The notes: generated from the letters alone by a model not told the origin. A DNA stretch of 64,000 bases from Parabacteroides sp900760525 (GCF_049860805.1 NZ_CP187555.1:806001-870000); one strand, 5' to 3'. Counted from the stretch's first letter, positions 1 through 9,400 are shown. Made by a program: numbers and translations.

Positions 1-439
1 CCTTCAGTACAAGCATATCCATATAAAGTTTTTGTAGAAACAATCATCGTGCTATCAAGATAGCCGCACCAAATTCATTTTATAGCAATACGGTCTTATG
101 AATCATATAATATGAGATATGATGTTTCCTCACTGCAAGAAAACTTATCTACATAGGCATAAAAAACATCAAAGTGCCTGTTAATTCTGTAATCAGTGGT
201 TGTGATTATATAATTAGTGCCAGCGATTATATAATCACAACCACTGATTTTATAATCACTGACACCGATTATAAAATTAATAGGCATTTTAGAAAGAATT
301 ATTCGGAACGAAAAAGAATATCCTGTCCATAGAAATAAGAAATTGTTACTGCAGAGTTTGTGCGGTTGCTTTGGTATACTACGGTTAAGCATATAAACAT
401 AAGGCGAAAACAATGAGATGATTTCGCTTTGTAGAGGGT
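1..439. other. Left-edge non-coding stretch
   Basis: AT-rich sequence with no convincing gene. An open frame on the minus strand between 96 and 413 encodes 105 residues, but its middle is only the translation of a 21-bp tandem repeat and the rest has no recognisable domain, so I do not call it. The only structure I see is the repeat array at 174-278. Confidence 0.6.
174..278. repeat. Five-unit 21-bp degenerate tandem repeat with internal palindrome
   Basis: Five consecutive 21-bp units (174-194, 195-215, 216-236, 237-257, 258-278). The middle units follow the pattern agtg, six variable bases, then gattatataatc; the outer units are more degenerate. The middle units also form a perfect 24-bp inverted repeat (191-214 against 226-249) around an 11-bp spacer. 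A 21-bp period is two helical turns, so the copies face one side of the helix, as expected for a binding-site array. A decayed coding repeat is the alternative, since the minus strand reads as a seven-residue repeat. What is seen is the repeat; any role is inference. Confidence 0.75.
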
Positions 440-478
440 ATAAAAAATCCCGGCGAAGACATTTTTCTTCGCCGGGGA
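440..478 (-). terminator. Rho-independent terminator of the 43-aa gene
   Basis: Perfect 11-bp stem (449-459 with 466-476, CCCGGCGAAGA) with a 6-nt loop. The A-run at 442-447 becomes a U-run in the minus-strand transcript. It lies just past the stop codon of the small minus-strand gene and supports that gene being transcribed. Confidence 0.8.
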
Positions 479-488
479 TAGGGGTTAA

Positions 489-620
489 TTACTTACAAGT
501 GACGTTTCGGTTACTTTTTGGCCGATTTTTTTCTGAAGTTGAGCACTTGCATTCTTTAGTCTGGGTTTGTTTTTTCGTACCCTTTGTTTCTACCTGCTTT
601 TTTTCATTCTTCTTGTTCAT
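489..620 (-). CDS. Small Lys/Thr-rich protein, 43 aa, unknown function
   Basis: Reads MNKKNEKKQVETK at the N-terminus and ends in CK before a TAA stop; 43 residues. Highly basic and hydrophilic (Lys, Thr, Asn, Gln), with two closely spaced cysteines in an ECKCST segment and no membrane helix or signal peptide. I do not recognise the family. Support for it being real is the strong intrinsic terminator 11 bp beyond its stop and its position as last gene of a same-strand stress cluster, after manganese catalase (gap 42 bp). It may be a disordered stress-linked peptide like other short genes found near catalases, which is inference only. Confidence 0.5.
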   Translation of the reverse strand: MNKKNEKKQVETKGTKKQTQTKECKCSTSEKNRPKSNRNVTCK

Positions 621-662
621 AATCTGATAAATTTTAAAGTGAATATATTACTTGGCGACAGT

Positions 663-1616
663 TTATTTTCTGTTTCCTTTTTTATCTTGGTAGTTACACC
701 AACTCATGACTCCGTCGGGTAAAGAAGAAAGGACTTCTTCGCTGCGTTCTTTGGCAAGTTCATTGTCCATTTCCTGGACCTCTTTTTCCGTGCGGTATGT
801 ACCTGCCGGTTTACGGTCGACGAGCCCATTGGTGTTTCGTACTTCTTGTAAAGGATCGTCAATGTATTGCCATTCTTCTTTCAAGCGTGTACTTTTTCCT
901 TCATTCCACGGCCCGCGGGCATCTTTGCCTTTGGACATGTTGAAATACAGGTTGCTGTATTTGGGGGAGGTTTGAAACACTCCGGGAGGAAAGTTGGGTT
1001 GGATGGTCTCCAATGCCGCTTCGAACTGTTGAAAATGGGTTACTTCGCGTGTCATAAGAAACGTGAGCGTCTCTTTCACGTAGGAATCATCCGTCAGCGG
1101 TATAAGATTTTCATATCCGATCTTTGCACGGCATTCTCCTGCCATGTTGGAACGGAGATCCACGGTCAGATCTGCATTAGCGGATACATAGGTAGCACAC
1201 CACGGATTTCCGTTGCTGTCTGTCAGTGTGGGACTTCCGGGGGAAGTTACCAAGAACTGCGGATTTGTGAATGCTTGATGGATGAGATCTTCTTTGGCTC
1301 CTTTGCCATTCATCATCATATTGATTTCCATGTTTTCCACCACGTCCTTCATTTTTCCGTTTACAGGCCCGAGGAGCATTTGGATGGTAGCCCCGACGAT
1401 TTCGAGGTGTCCCAACTCTTCTGTTGCGATGTCCATCAGCATATCATATTTGTCAGGGTGAGGATTATGGCAACTGAAAGCTTGTACGAAATATTGCAAA
1501 GCCGATTTCAATTCTCCGTTTGCGCCGCCGAAAGCCTCAAGGAGGACACGTGCGAAACGTGGATCCGGAGCGGAAACGCGTGCGTTGTATTGCAAATCTT
1601 TTACATGATAAAACAT
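663..1616 (-). CDS. Manganese (non-haem) catalase
   Basis: Disproportionates hydrogen peroxide to water and oxygen at a dinuclear Mn centre in a four-helix bundle. At 317 residues it is the usual length. The expected ligands are visible: Glu35 in GANGE, Glu67 and His70 in EELGH, Glu161 in GECRAKIGYE, and Glu191/His194 in REVTHF. No signal peptide, so cytoplasmic. It heads toward the small 43-aa gene and follows the YtxH-like gene on the same strand (gap 42 bp), suggesting one stress-induced transcript with the two upstream membrane-linked proteins. Identity is secure from the motif set; co-regulation is inferred from spacing. Confidence 0.95.
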   Translation of the reverse strand: MFYHVKDLQYNARVSAPDPRFARVLLEAFGGANGELKSALQYFVQAFSCHNPHPDKYDMLMDIATEELGHLEIVGATIQMLLGPVNGKMKDVVENMEINMMMNGKGAKEDLIHQAFTNPQFLVTSPGSPTLTDSNGNPWCATYVSANADLTVDLRSNMAGECRAKIGYENLIPLTDDSYVKETLTFLMTREVTHFQQFEAALETIQPNFPPGVFQTSPKYSNLYFNMSKGKDARGPWNEGKSTRLKEEWQYIDDPLQEVRNTNGLVDRKPAGTYRTEKEVQEMDNELAKERSEEVLSSLPDGVMSWCNYQDKKGNRK

Positions 1617-1658
1617 AACTCGAAAGTTTTAATTATACATTTAATGAGGCACATTCAA

Positions 1659-1955
1659 TTACTTTTTTGCATTATCGGCAAAATTGTGCACTTTGTTTTT
1701 CACATCATCGGCTTTTTCTGCGATGTTAAAAGTTTCCTTGGCGACCTTGTCGGCCACTTTTGTTCCGGCTTCCGCAACCTTGTCTTTTGCGGAATCAATC
1801 ATGTCTTCTGCTTTACCACCCATCCGATGAAGGACATGGCATGCTTTTTCTTTTAACATTTTGCCTTTAGAAGAACAGCTAAAACGGTAAGCTACTACAC
1901 CGATGATTGAGCCTAAACCCAGGCCCAGCCAAAATTTTGAACAACTTGTTTCCAT
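1659..1955 (-). CDS. YtxH-like membrane-anchored stress protein
   Basis: 98 residues. A glycine-rich hydrophobic segment near residues 8-25 is followed by a long charged helix rich in Ala, Lys, Asp and Val with heptad-like KDKVAEAG and DKVAKE runs, the layout of YtxH-type proteins. Probably inserted in the inner membrane with the helix in the cytoplasm. Function in this family is poorly defined and generally linked to stress. It sits between the GlsB-like gene and the catalase gene on the same strand, consistent with an envelope or oxidative stress operon. Confidence 0.65.
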   Translation of the reverse strand: METSCSKFWLGLGLGSIIGVVAYRFSCSSKGKMLKEKACHVLHRMGGKAEDMIDSAKDKVAEAGTKVADKVAKETFNIAEKADDVKNKVHNFADNAKK

Positions 1956-1991
1956 AAATTCAATAGTTTTAAAAGATGAATAAATAATTGA

Positions 1992-2249
1992 TTATATATC
2001 TGTTTTATGTGGACTTTTGAATAATGAAACGATCCACAATAACAAGATAGCTCCAGCAACAGAGGTGATCAAACTGCCCAAGATGCCCGCCGTAGCAATG
2101 CCTAACAGGCCGAAGACCCAACCTCCTAACAGGCCGCCAGCTATGCCGACCAGTAAATTGATGAGGATACCGAACCCTCCTCCACGCATGACCTTACCAG
2201 CAATAAAACCGGCTAAGATTCCGATAATAATATACCATATAAAATACAT
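1992..2249 (-). CDS. GlsB/YeaQ/YmgE family membrane protein
   Basis: 85 residues of almost continuous hydrophobic, glycine-rich sequence forming three predicted helices (about 2-22, 28-48 and 56-76), starting MYFIWYIIIGILAG and ending with a short charged tail. This matches the transglycosylase-associated (GlsB/YeaQ/YmgE) family of small inner-membrane stress proteins. First gene of the minus-strand run leading to the catalase. Upstream on the minus strand is a weak TATATTTC element close to the Bacteroidetes -7 consensus. The family role is unclear despite the name; no enzymatic motif is present. Confidence 0.8.
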   Translation of the reverse strand: MYFIWYIIIGILAGFIAGKVMRGGGFGILINLLVGIAGGLLGGWVFGLLGIATAGILGSLITSVAGAILLLWIVSLFKSPHKTDI

Positions 2250-2417
2250 ATGACTAAGTTTTATGCATTAATATAAAAGAATAATCATGTGAAATATAGG
2301 TGTTGGTACCATACCCGATTCACATTAAATAAACAGCCATAAAAAGATTTTTGTTTGTTGTAAAGAGAGAATATTAACATCTATTTTTGTAGGAATATAC
2401 TAAGTGTGTCTAAATGT

Positions 2418-2425
2418 TATATTTG
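2418..2425 (+). promoter_or_regulatory. Candidate -7 element for the gene at 2521
   Basis: TATATTTG matches the Bacteroidetes -7 consensus TAnnTTTG. It lies about 95 bp before the start codon at 2521. No convincing -33 TTTG at the usual distance, so confidence is moderate. Confidence 0.4.
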
Positions 2426-2520
2426 CATATGATTAAGGTTTTATTTTTATGTAAACTATTTTTATATACGTGTTGTTTACTTTAAAAATAAGATTCTGTA
2501 AACAACTATTTTAAATAACT

Positions 2521-2793
2521 ATGAATTGGGAAGAAACTCTGAAAAATGAATTGATGAATTCTGTCCAAATGGATTACGAACATCTTTACCGTATTTGTTA
2601 CGATGCATATAAAGAGGGATGCGGATATGAAAAGTCGTTGGCTGTTGAAGCATACAGGCTTAGATGTTCCTATTTGTTCGGAAACAGATGTATGATGGCC
2701 TCTGACACGATCCCCCGACATATAAAAGTTTGTGATGGAAATTGCAGTTATCTGCATAAATATGAATTCGAATTGTATAAGTTGGAAGATTGA
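2521..2793 (+). CDS. Hypothetical protein, 90 aa, cysteine-rich
   Basis: 90 residues, start ATG preceded by an AT-rich leader. Cytoplasmic by composition, with six cysteines and several Tyr residues (for example YRICYDAYKEGCGYEK and CDGNCSY). No family recognised. The paired cysteines could bind a metal or form disulfides, but no standard motif is present. It is the first gene on the plus strand, divergent from the GlsB-like gene, and is followed by a small membrane protein and then a terminator at 3050, so the two may form a short transcript. Confidence 0.55.
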   Translation: MNWEETLKNELMNSVQMDYEHLYRICYDAYKEGCGYEKSLAVEAYRLRCSYLFGNRCMMASDTIPRHIKVCDGNCSYLHKYEFELYKLED

Positions 2794-2844
2794 TTTAGAT
2801 CAACAGATAAAAGATTGTTTTATGCTAGTAAATACGAAGCGGAT

Positions 2845-3036
2845 ATGGTTGGTTTTGCAATTTGGTTTATAGGCTTGGTCTTGGCTTTGAAACCCGCATT
2901 TAGAATTTGGAATCTTGATGCCCCTAAAAAAAGGAAGTTGATCGTTGGTGTATTGATTATCCTCACCAGTTGGATAGGATTACTTTTTTATGATTTCTAC
3001 GGGAGGAGAAGATTTCCGGTGTGGTTAAACCAATAA
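2845..3036 (+). CDS. Small two-helix membrane protein, 63 aa
   Basis: Starting at ATG 2845 the product is 63 residues, MVGFAIWFIGLVLALKP first, with two hydrophobic segments (about 2-16 and 30-48) separated by a basic loop (PKKRKL), and a basic tail ending WLNQ. A TTG 30 bp upstream could extend it by ten polar residues, but the ATG places the first membrane helix at the N-terminus and is preferred. Family not recognised. It is 51 bp behind the 90-aa gene and ends just before a clear terminator. Confidence 0.5.
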   Translation: MVGFAIWFIGLVLALKPAFRIWNLDAPKKRKLIVGVLIILTSWIGLLFYDFYGRRRFPVWLNQ

Positions 3037-3049
3037 TTAGAGAGAGGCT

Positions 3050-3088
3050 GTCCCTGCGTCGAATGCAGGGACAAGGCTGTTTTCTTTT
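3050..3088 (+). terminator. Rho-independent terminator
   Basis: Perfect 8-bp stem GTCCCTGC / GCAGGGAC (3050-3057, 3065-3072) followed by a T-rich tail. Placed after the small membrane protein gene and before the convergent FAD oxidoreductase gene. Confidence 0.75.
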
Positions 3089-3095
3089 ACAAAAT

Positions 3096-4307
3096 TTAGC
3101 ATATCCGTCCGAAACCGAATACATCTTTTCGCTCATCTTCTTTTCCTTGTAAGAGGTTGCTTATAATCTGTGCTCCGATCATGCTGAACGTGATTCCGTT
3201 GCCCCCGTACCCAAGATCAAAGAATATGCGTTCCGTTCCTGGCCATGTTCCGATGAAGGGGAGTCCGTCTTTTGTCGTACTGAAGGTTCCGCACCAGGTC
3301 ATTTCTGCCTTGAAAGGGACGGAGGGCAGTAAGGTATGGAATTTCTTTTCAAGTTTTTCCGTCTTTTCCCGGAGCAGTTCATCCCTTGCTTCAGGGTTAT
3401 TGAAATCTTCGTCTTCTCCTCCGATGATGATTCGGTTACCACTGGTCCTAACATAGATATAAGGTTCTGCCGTTTCCCAGATGAGACTGTGTTCGGGCCA
3501 TAGATCCTTATTGTCAATAGGGTGGGATATAAGTGCGTAAGTCGAGGTCAGTTTCATTACTTTCTCAGGTAAGAACTGCCCGGCTTCGAATCCAGCGGCG
3601 ACAATTACATATTTACATCGGATGGTCCGGTCATCCTTTGTTTTGAGCCGGCAACCTTGAGGCGTTTCTTCACAAGATGTGATTTTTGTATGGGTGAATA
3701 TTTGTAAATGATCTTTTTTTATATGATACCGGAAGAGTAGGGTTGCCGCCTTGTAGGCATCGAGCTGTGCGGACTGACGATTTAGTAACGCTCCGGCGTA
3801 TGTTCTCATTTTGTATCGCTTATGAAGCTCTCCCTTGTTTAACAATTCTACTGGAAGCTCATAGCGTTTGCGTATTTCATATTCACGTTCGATGAGTTTT
3901 ACTCCTTTTTCGTCGCTGGCATAGAAAATACTCGGTAACCGCTCAAAGTCTGCATCGATATCCGTCTCTTTCAAAACGGCTTCGATGTCTGAGATGGATT
4001 GCAGGCAAGACCGGTAGGCAGTTACTGCATTTTTTTCACCAATTTGTTCAGCCATTCGGCAAAGCGGAACGTCAATTTCATATTGCAAGAGTGCCGTGCT
4101 GGCCGCGGAACTGCCCGTGGCGATACTCCGTTTATCCACAACGCAACATTCCAGTCCCGTCCGGCACAATTCGTGAGCCATAAGGGCGCCGGTTATACCG
4201 GAACCGATGATTACTATATCTGTTTCCAGATCCTTTTTCAGCGGATTGTAGTAATCGAACAGTGGATTTTTGATTATCCAGTATGGTAATCCTGAATGTA
4301 AGTCCAT
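3096..4307 (-). CDS. FAD-dependent oxidoreductase, DadA/glycine oxidase type
   Basis: 403 residues. The N-terminal dinucleotide-binding fold is plain: IVIIGSGITGALMA with the GxGxxG motif near residues 31-41 and an acidic residue (VVDK) ending the second strand. The C-terminal FAD-contact block YGGNGITFS is typical of the DAO superfamily. It would oxidise an amine or amino acid using FAD; substrate cannot be told from sequence. No signal peptide, so cytoplasmic. The 121-aa gene lies 13 bp upstream on the same strand, so they are likely co-transcribed. Position in a catalase cluster fits an enzyme that produces hydrogen peroxide, which is inference. Confidence 0.85.
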   Translation of the reverse strand: MDLHSGLPYWIIKNPLFDYYNPLKKDLETDIVIIGSGITGALMAHELCRTGLECCVVDKRSIATGSSAASTALLQYEIDVPLCRMAEQIGEKNAVTAYRSCLQSISDIEAVLKETDIDADFERLPSIFYASDEKGVKLIEREYEIRKRYELPVELLNKGELHKRYKMRTYAGALLNRQSAQLDAYKAATLLFRYHIKKDHLQIFTHTKITSCEETPQGCRLKTKDDRTIRCKYVIVAAGFEAGQFLPEKVMKLTSTYALISHPIDNKDLWPEHSLIWETAEPYIYVRTSGNRIIIGGEDEDFNNPEARDELLREKTEKLEKKFHTLLPSVPFKAEMTWCGTFSTTKDGLPFIGTWPGTERIFFDLGYGGNGITFSMIGAQIISNLLQGKEDERKDVFGFGRIC

Positions 4308-4320
4308 AGCTATATTTTCT

Positions 4321-4686
4321 TTATTTTTGAATCTTTTCTATTTCATGTTTGACTTTCTCTGCTTCCTTCCGGGTCTCTTTTTTTGTGTCGTCCCAAGTCT
4401 TGTCTAATTTGTCAGCTTCATCTTCCACTCTTTCAATGGCATTGTCCAATGCTTTGTTGAGATCGACTTTCTTTTGGCTTTTGTTACCGCATGAGAAAGA
4501 AACGACTCCCATTGTGCAAACCAAAATCAATAAAAATGTATGTCTTATCTTATTTTTTGATTTGCGTGCGAGAAGATACAAAACGATTCCGGCCAATGTG
4601 ACGACACCTTGCAATAATTTACTTTTTCCCATGTTGCTTCCTAAATTAAGGAAGGAGCTTTTTGCTTTTTTACTTTTTGTTTCCAT
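4321..4686 (-). CDS. Membrane-anchored coiled-coil protein, 121 aa, unknown
   Basis: 121 residues in three parts: a basic start with a hydrophobic helix (about 25-42, LLQGVVTLAGIVLYLLA), a second hydrophobic stretch (about 50-66) ending at a cysteine in SFSCGN, and a long charged helix (about 70-121) rich in Lys, Glu and Asp with heptad character. The second hydrophobic stretch plus cysteine resembles a lipoprotein signal preceded by an N-terminal extension, so either a two-pass membrane protein or a lipoprotein with a misplaced start is possible. Family not recognised; the tail resembles YtxH-type stress proteins. It precedes the FAD oxidoreductase gene by 13 bp. Confidence 0.55.
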   Translation of the reverse strand: METKSKKAKSSFLNLGSNMGKSKLLQGVVTLAGIVLYLLARKSKNKIRHTFLLILVCTMGVVSFSCGNKSQKKVDLNKALDNAIERVEDEADKLDKTWDDTKKETRKEAEKVKHEIEKIQK

Positions 4687-5001
4687 ACGATTTTGAATTT
4701 AATGAGTAAATGAACCCGTAACGGGCTACTGTTTTTATAAGAAATAGAAGTTCGATACTTTTTTGTTGGTGTACTTAAGATTTTTGAAGAATATTTTGGA
4801 GAACTATTTCAGACTTTGGTAAAAAGATAAAAAAAAAGAATAATCATCTTCTTTCTATCTCGTTGCCGATTGTTTATATATTTTGTATGTGTCTTATGGA
4901 ATGAGGTCGTTTTACGAGTTTGTCAAAATGCCACTACTAACCCGTCGGAATGAACAGACATTTGGATATTCTTGTTATAATCTAAATAAAATGATCTTGG
5001 T
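4687..5001. other. Intergenic region between divergent genes
   Basis: About 315 bp of AT-rich sequence separating the minus-strand 121-aa gene from the plus-strand phosphatase gene. It must hold both promoters, but I see no exact TAnnTTTG box, no hairpin terminator and no repeat. Confidence 0.5.
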
Positions 5002-6267
5002 ATGAGAAAGATATCGATATTTATATTTTGTTTGTTTATTTATTCCCATTTATCAATAGGACAAGAGGAACAGCAATATGCAGGGACGGCTATGCCGTAT
5101 CCTTCTCTGGAAAATTCATCTTATTTAGTTCAGGATGGCATGGTTCCTTTTTATATTAACCATCTCGGAAGACACGGTGCACGATTTCCGACTTCAGGGA
5201 AAGCGTTGGATAAAGTGATAACAAGGCTGTCATTAGCAGGAAAACATAAAATGTTGACAAAAGAAGGTTGGGATCTACTTTTATTTATGCAAGAGGTATC
5301 TGAGCAGTTTAAGGGCAAATGGGGTGAATTATCATCTTTGGGCAAAAAAGAACAAGAGGGTATTGCTTGGCGTATGTCAAAAAATTATCCTTGTTTATTT
5401 GCTGATTCGGCAGAGGTGGAGGCGATAGCCACTTATGTGCCTCGTTGTATAAATAGTATGGACGCGTTTCTCTCTTGTTTGCTGAGAGAAAATCCGTCAT
5501 TGAAGATAAAGCGAAACAAGGGAAGAGAATATGATGATATTCTTCGTTTTTTCGATCTGAATGAATCTTATGTCAATTATAAGAAGAAAGGGGATTGGAT
5601 TGCTGTTTATGAGAAATTTTCTCAAATCAAGATACCCACTTCCACTGTTATGAAACGACTTTTCCTCAGAAGCGGAACGGAGAAAGAAGATAGGGATTTT
5701 GTGATGGATTTATTTTCAATTATTGCGATATTACCTGATACTGGACTTTCTCTGAATGAGATCTGTTCTTTTACTTCGAATGAATGGAGCCGCTATTGGC
5801 AGACTCAAAACTTGCGACAGTACATGAGCAAGAGTTCCGCTCCGATTGGTCGAATGTTGCCGGTAGCGATTGCGTGGCCTTTGCTTTCTGAATTTATCCG
5901 TACTGCTGATGAGGTGATAAATGCAAAGTCGGATAACCATGCAAATTTTCGTTTTGCTCATGCAGAAACAATCATACCTTTTGTGGCGTTGATGGGTATA
6001 CGAAATGCTGACGTACGTGTTGCAGATCCTGATTCTGTATCTGTGTATTGGAAGGATTACGAGATTGCTCCGATGGCGGCTAATATACAGTGGATTTTTT
6101 GTCATGATGAAAAGGGAGAAATATGGGTGAAATTTCTGCTAAACGAGAAAGAGGTGTCCCTTCCATTGACAACACCTCGCTATCCTTATTATTTATGGAG
6201 TGAAGTCGAAATTTTTTTTAATCAGCGAATCCGGATGGCTAAAGAAGAGCTTTTATCGGGCTCTTAG
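5002..6267 (+). CDS. Secreted histidine-acid phosphatase, MINPP-like (phytase type)
   Basis: 421 residues with an N-terminal signal peptide (MRKISIFIFCLFIYSHLSIG, cleavage near 20). The catalytic RHGxR motif is LGRHGARFPTS with nucleophile His58, and the proton-donor motif is His320-Ala-Glu322 (AHAE), the HAE form typical of multiple inositol polyphosphate phosphatases rather than the HD of AppA phytases. The family removes phosphate from inositol hexakisphosphate; gut Bacteroides carry exported versions. Likely periplasmic or outer-membrane-vesicle located. It stands alone between the stress cluster and the sugar locus. Substrate preference is inferred from the HAE motif. Confidence 0.85.
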   Translation: MRKISIFIFCLFIYSHLSIGQEEQQYAGTAMPYPSLENSSYLVQDGMVPFYINHLGRHGARFPTSGKALDKVITRLSLAGKHKMLTKEGWDLLLFMQEVSEQFKGKWGELSSLGKKEQEGIAWRMSKNYPCLFADSAEVEAIATYVPRCINSMDAFLSCLLRENPSLKIKRNKGREYDDILRFFDLNESYVNYKKKGDWIAVYEKFSQIKIPTSTVMKRLFLRSGTEKEDRDFVMDLFSIIAILPDTGLSLNEICSFTSNEWSRYWQTQNLRQYMSKSSAPIGRMLPVAIAWPLLSEFIRTADEVINAKSDNHANFRFAHAETIIPFVALMGIRNADVRVADPDSVSVYWKDYEIAPMAANIQWIFCHDEKGEIWVKFLLNEKEVSLPLTTPRYPYYLWSEVEIFFNQRIRMAKEELLSGS

Positions 6268-6351
6268 AGTAAATCTATGATTTTGGGTGTATTCTCTATG
6301 TCTGATATCATTCGAGAAAAATTAAAAATTGTTTTTTTTGTTCTTTAGGGC

Positions 6352-6379
6352 TTGTATTTCGGATGATTTTGTATTTTTG
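6352..6379 (+). promoter_or_regulatory. Candidate promoter of the hybrid sensor gene
   Basis: -7 element TATTTTTG at 6372-6379 with a TTG at 6352-6354, spacer 17 bp. Transcription would begin near 6386, giving a short leader to the ATG at 6404. Confidence 0.5.
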
Positions 6380-6403
6380 CACGCCAAAGGGTGATATGTA
6401 ATT

Positions 6404-9400
6404 ATGCAAGTGTTTGGGAGGTATATACAATTATATCTAATATTATTTTTCATATTCTTAACAGGGGCTCTTCAGGCAGTTCCCAAGTATTATTTTAAAC
6501 AAATTTCATTAGAGGAAGGCTTATCACAATCTTCAGTAAAATGTGTATTGGTAGATGATAGAGGCGTTTTATGGATTGGGACTCGGTTTGGTTTGAACCG
6601 TTTCGACAGGGAAAAAATCACGGTTTTCCAAGAAGATAAAGATAATCCGTATTCTCTTCCTTATAATGATGTCGTTTTCTTGGAAGAAGATGCGGCTCGG
6701 AATATTTGGGTAGGGACTAGTCGTGGACTGGCAATTTTCGACCGTAATACCCGTAAATTTGCTTGTCTGGAGTTGGACGGAGAACCGGTAGTAGCGACTT
6801 GCTGTCTCCTTATGTCGGAAGGAGTCTATTTTTTTGGTATGAAAGGTGTGTATTATTATTCTTATGAGGAAAAGAAAATTGGCAAGTGCGAGTTGAAGAA
6901 TACCATGCCTATCTCTGTGCCCAACCGTGCTTATTGGTATGATGAAAAAGAAGGAAAGATTATTCTATCTTTTCGCGGAAACGGCATTTGGTGGTATTAC
7001 CCGAAGACGGGGACTATGGAGCGAGTGTCGTTTACTCAGGAAAAGAATATACCTGCCCTGTTTCTGGATTCACATGGAAGGACTTGGGTGTCAGTCTATA
7101 ATAAAGGTGTTTATTGCTACGACCGCGAAGGACGGTTGGTCGAGCATCTGGAAACACCGGAGCGCTTGACGCACAATGTCGTGCAGGATATGCGGGAAAA
7201 AGATGGTGAACTTTGGTTGGCGACCGACGGAGGAGGCATTAATATTTATAACTATGCCACCAAATCCGTGAAAGGGATCGTGCACCTTCCGGGCGATCGT
7301 CATTCTCTTCCGGTGAACTCTTTTGCCAGCCTGTATATCGACGATGAAGGGAATATCTGGGCCGGTAGTATTTTAGGTGGTTTGATTGGTATTAAGCCTG
7401 TCTACATGACTACTTATCGGGATGCTCCCCCTGGAGCTACTTACGGTTTGAGTTTCCAATCAGTTGCGTCTATGTATGAAGATCGTGACGGTAAAATATG
7501 GATGGGTACAGATGGTGGCGGAATGAATTTGTTTGATCCGGAAAAAGAGACATTTCAAGAGTATCGACAGACAGAAGGGATGAAGATTGTCTCCATTATG
7601 CCTTATAATGATTCGGAGTTGTTGTTGTCTTTGTTTGGAGTCGGACTTTGTCGTTTTAACAAGAATACAGGTGAATGCAGGGAGTTCCCTTTGAATTGGG
7701 GAGACGTCCGGAACGATCTTTTTCTGTGTGGAAATGCGATTCGCCTGTATCGTGTGGATGATGATCGTTTTTGTCTTTTGACCGATAATTATTTGTTTGT
7801 GTATGACCATCGGAAATGTCAATTTGAACCTTTGCATGAAAACATGTTGCCGAATTTTCAGGCTCCTCGTTTCGTCGTGGGCGACTCGTGCTATATCGGT
7901 ACATCTGCCGGACTTTACGTTCTGGATTTTCCGAGCGAAGAGTTACGTCCGGTTTTTTTGCCCGGTGAGGAGATCGGCACGATAACGTCAATAAAGCAAG
8001 GTAAGGACAAACGTTTCTGGCTGGGCACGACTTCCGGTTTATATGCCTATGATCGTACTCTGCAAAAAATGGATACGATTGATACAAAGCGTTTTGTCGG
8101 AGTTATGTCTCTTGCTTTCGATAACAGTGAGCAATTGTGGATTAGTACGCATGAAGGATTGTATGCATATGTCCCTCAAGAGAAGCGTATCGTCGTTTTC
8201 GGAGAGTCTGATGGAGTTTTTACACACGAATTTTTGCCACAGCCTGCTTTGAAATCTGTCTTCGGTGATATTTATATGGCTGGAGTAGAGGGAGTGGTGC
8301 GAATACGGCAGGATCAGAAATTTCAAGAAGAAGAGGATTTTTCTGTCAGCCTGATCAATTTGGCTCTAGATGGCTCTTTTATCCATCTGGATGGTCTATT
8401 TGGCGAGCAGGCCGTTTCCGTTCCTTGGGATTATTCTTCTTTGGGATTGAGTGTCATTGTTAAAGAGAAGGATTTGATGCGGAAAAAATTGTTTCGTTTT
8501 TACATCAAAGGAGACCGTGAGGATTTGCTGGAGACGTCCAGTCATGCCTTTAATTTTCCGGCTCTTTCTCCCGGTAACTACGAATTATGGGTTTCATATA
8601 GCAAACGAAATGGTGATTGGAGTGCACCTTTGAAATTGCTGACAGTTGATGTAATCCCTCCTTTATGGCAACGTGCCTGGTTTTGGATAGTTTTGTTTTT
8701 GATGGTGATGACGATGGCCTCATGGATAATCCGATCGATTATGAAGCGTAAAGAGCAGGAACTCGCTTGGGAAATGAAAGAGCATGAACGTAAATTTTAT
8801 GAAGAGAAGGTTCGTTTTATGGTCAATATCAGTCATGAACTTCGTACGCCGTTGACTTTGATATACGCTCCGCTCAAACGTTTGTTGAAATCCGGAAAAG
8901 TGATGGATAATGATGTTTCCAGGCAATTGGATGGTTTGTTGTTGCAGACTTGTCGGATACGTGAAATTGTTGATATGGTGTTAGATGCACAAAAATCAGA
9001 TACGAATGGCGATGTTATGGATGTCCGTTTTTATAATGTTGCTGATTGGATACGAACGGTAACGCATGATTTTGCACAAGAATTTGAGGCTCGTAATATT
9101 CGGTTGGAATACAAGTTGGATACTTCGGTGGAGAAGATTCCTTTCGATGCCGCCAAATGCCGTGTCGTGTTGTCCAATTTGTTGATAAATGCGATGAAGT
9201 TCAGTGAGACGGATACTTCGCTGGTCATTAGTACGGAACGTATGGAAACGAGCCTGCGCATTTCTCTTGCTGACCAAGGGATTGGGCTGGCTCATGTGGA
9301 TATGGATCGTCTTTTCTCTCGTTTTTACCAGGGTGACCATAACCGTAAAGGAAGCGGGATCGGTTTGGCTTACGCTCGTAAACTGGTGGAACTGCATGGA

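Noticed and set aside
174..278. The 21-bp repeats as a CRISPR array
   Set aside because: Units abut with no unique spacers and there are no cas genes in the window.
96..413. 105-residue open frame on the minus strand at the left edge
   Set aside because: Its centre is the translation of a 21-bp DNA repeat, it has no domain and no clear initiation signal.
867..1856. 329-residue open frame on the plus strand
   Set aside because: Antisense to the manganese catalase gene, whose active-site motifs make the minus strand the coding one.
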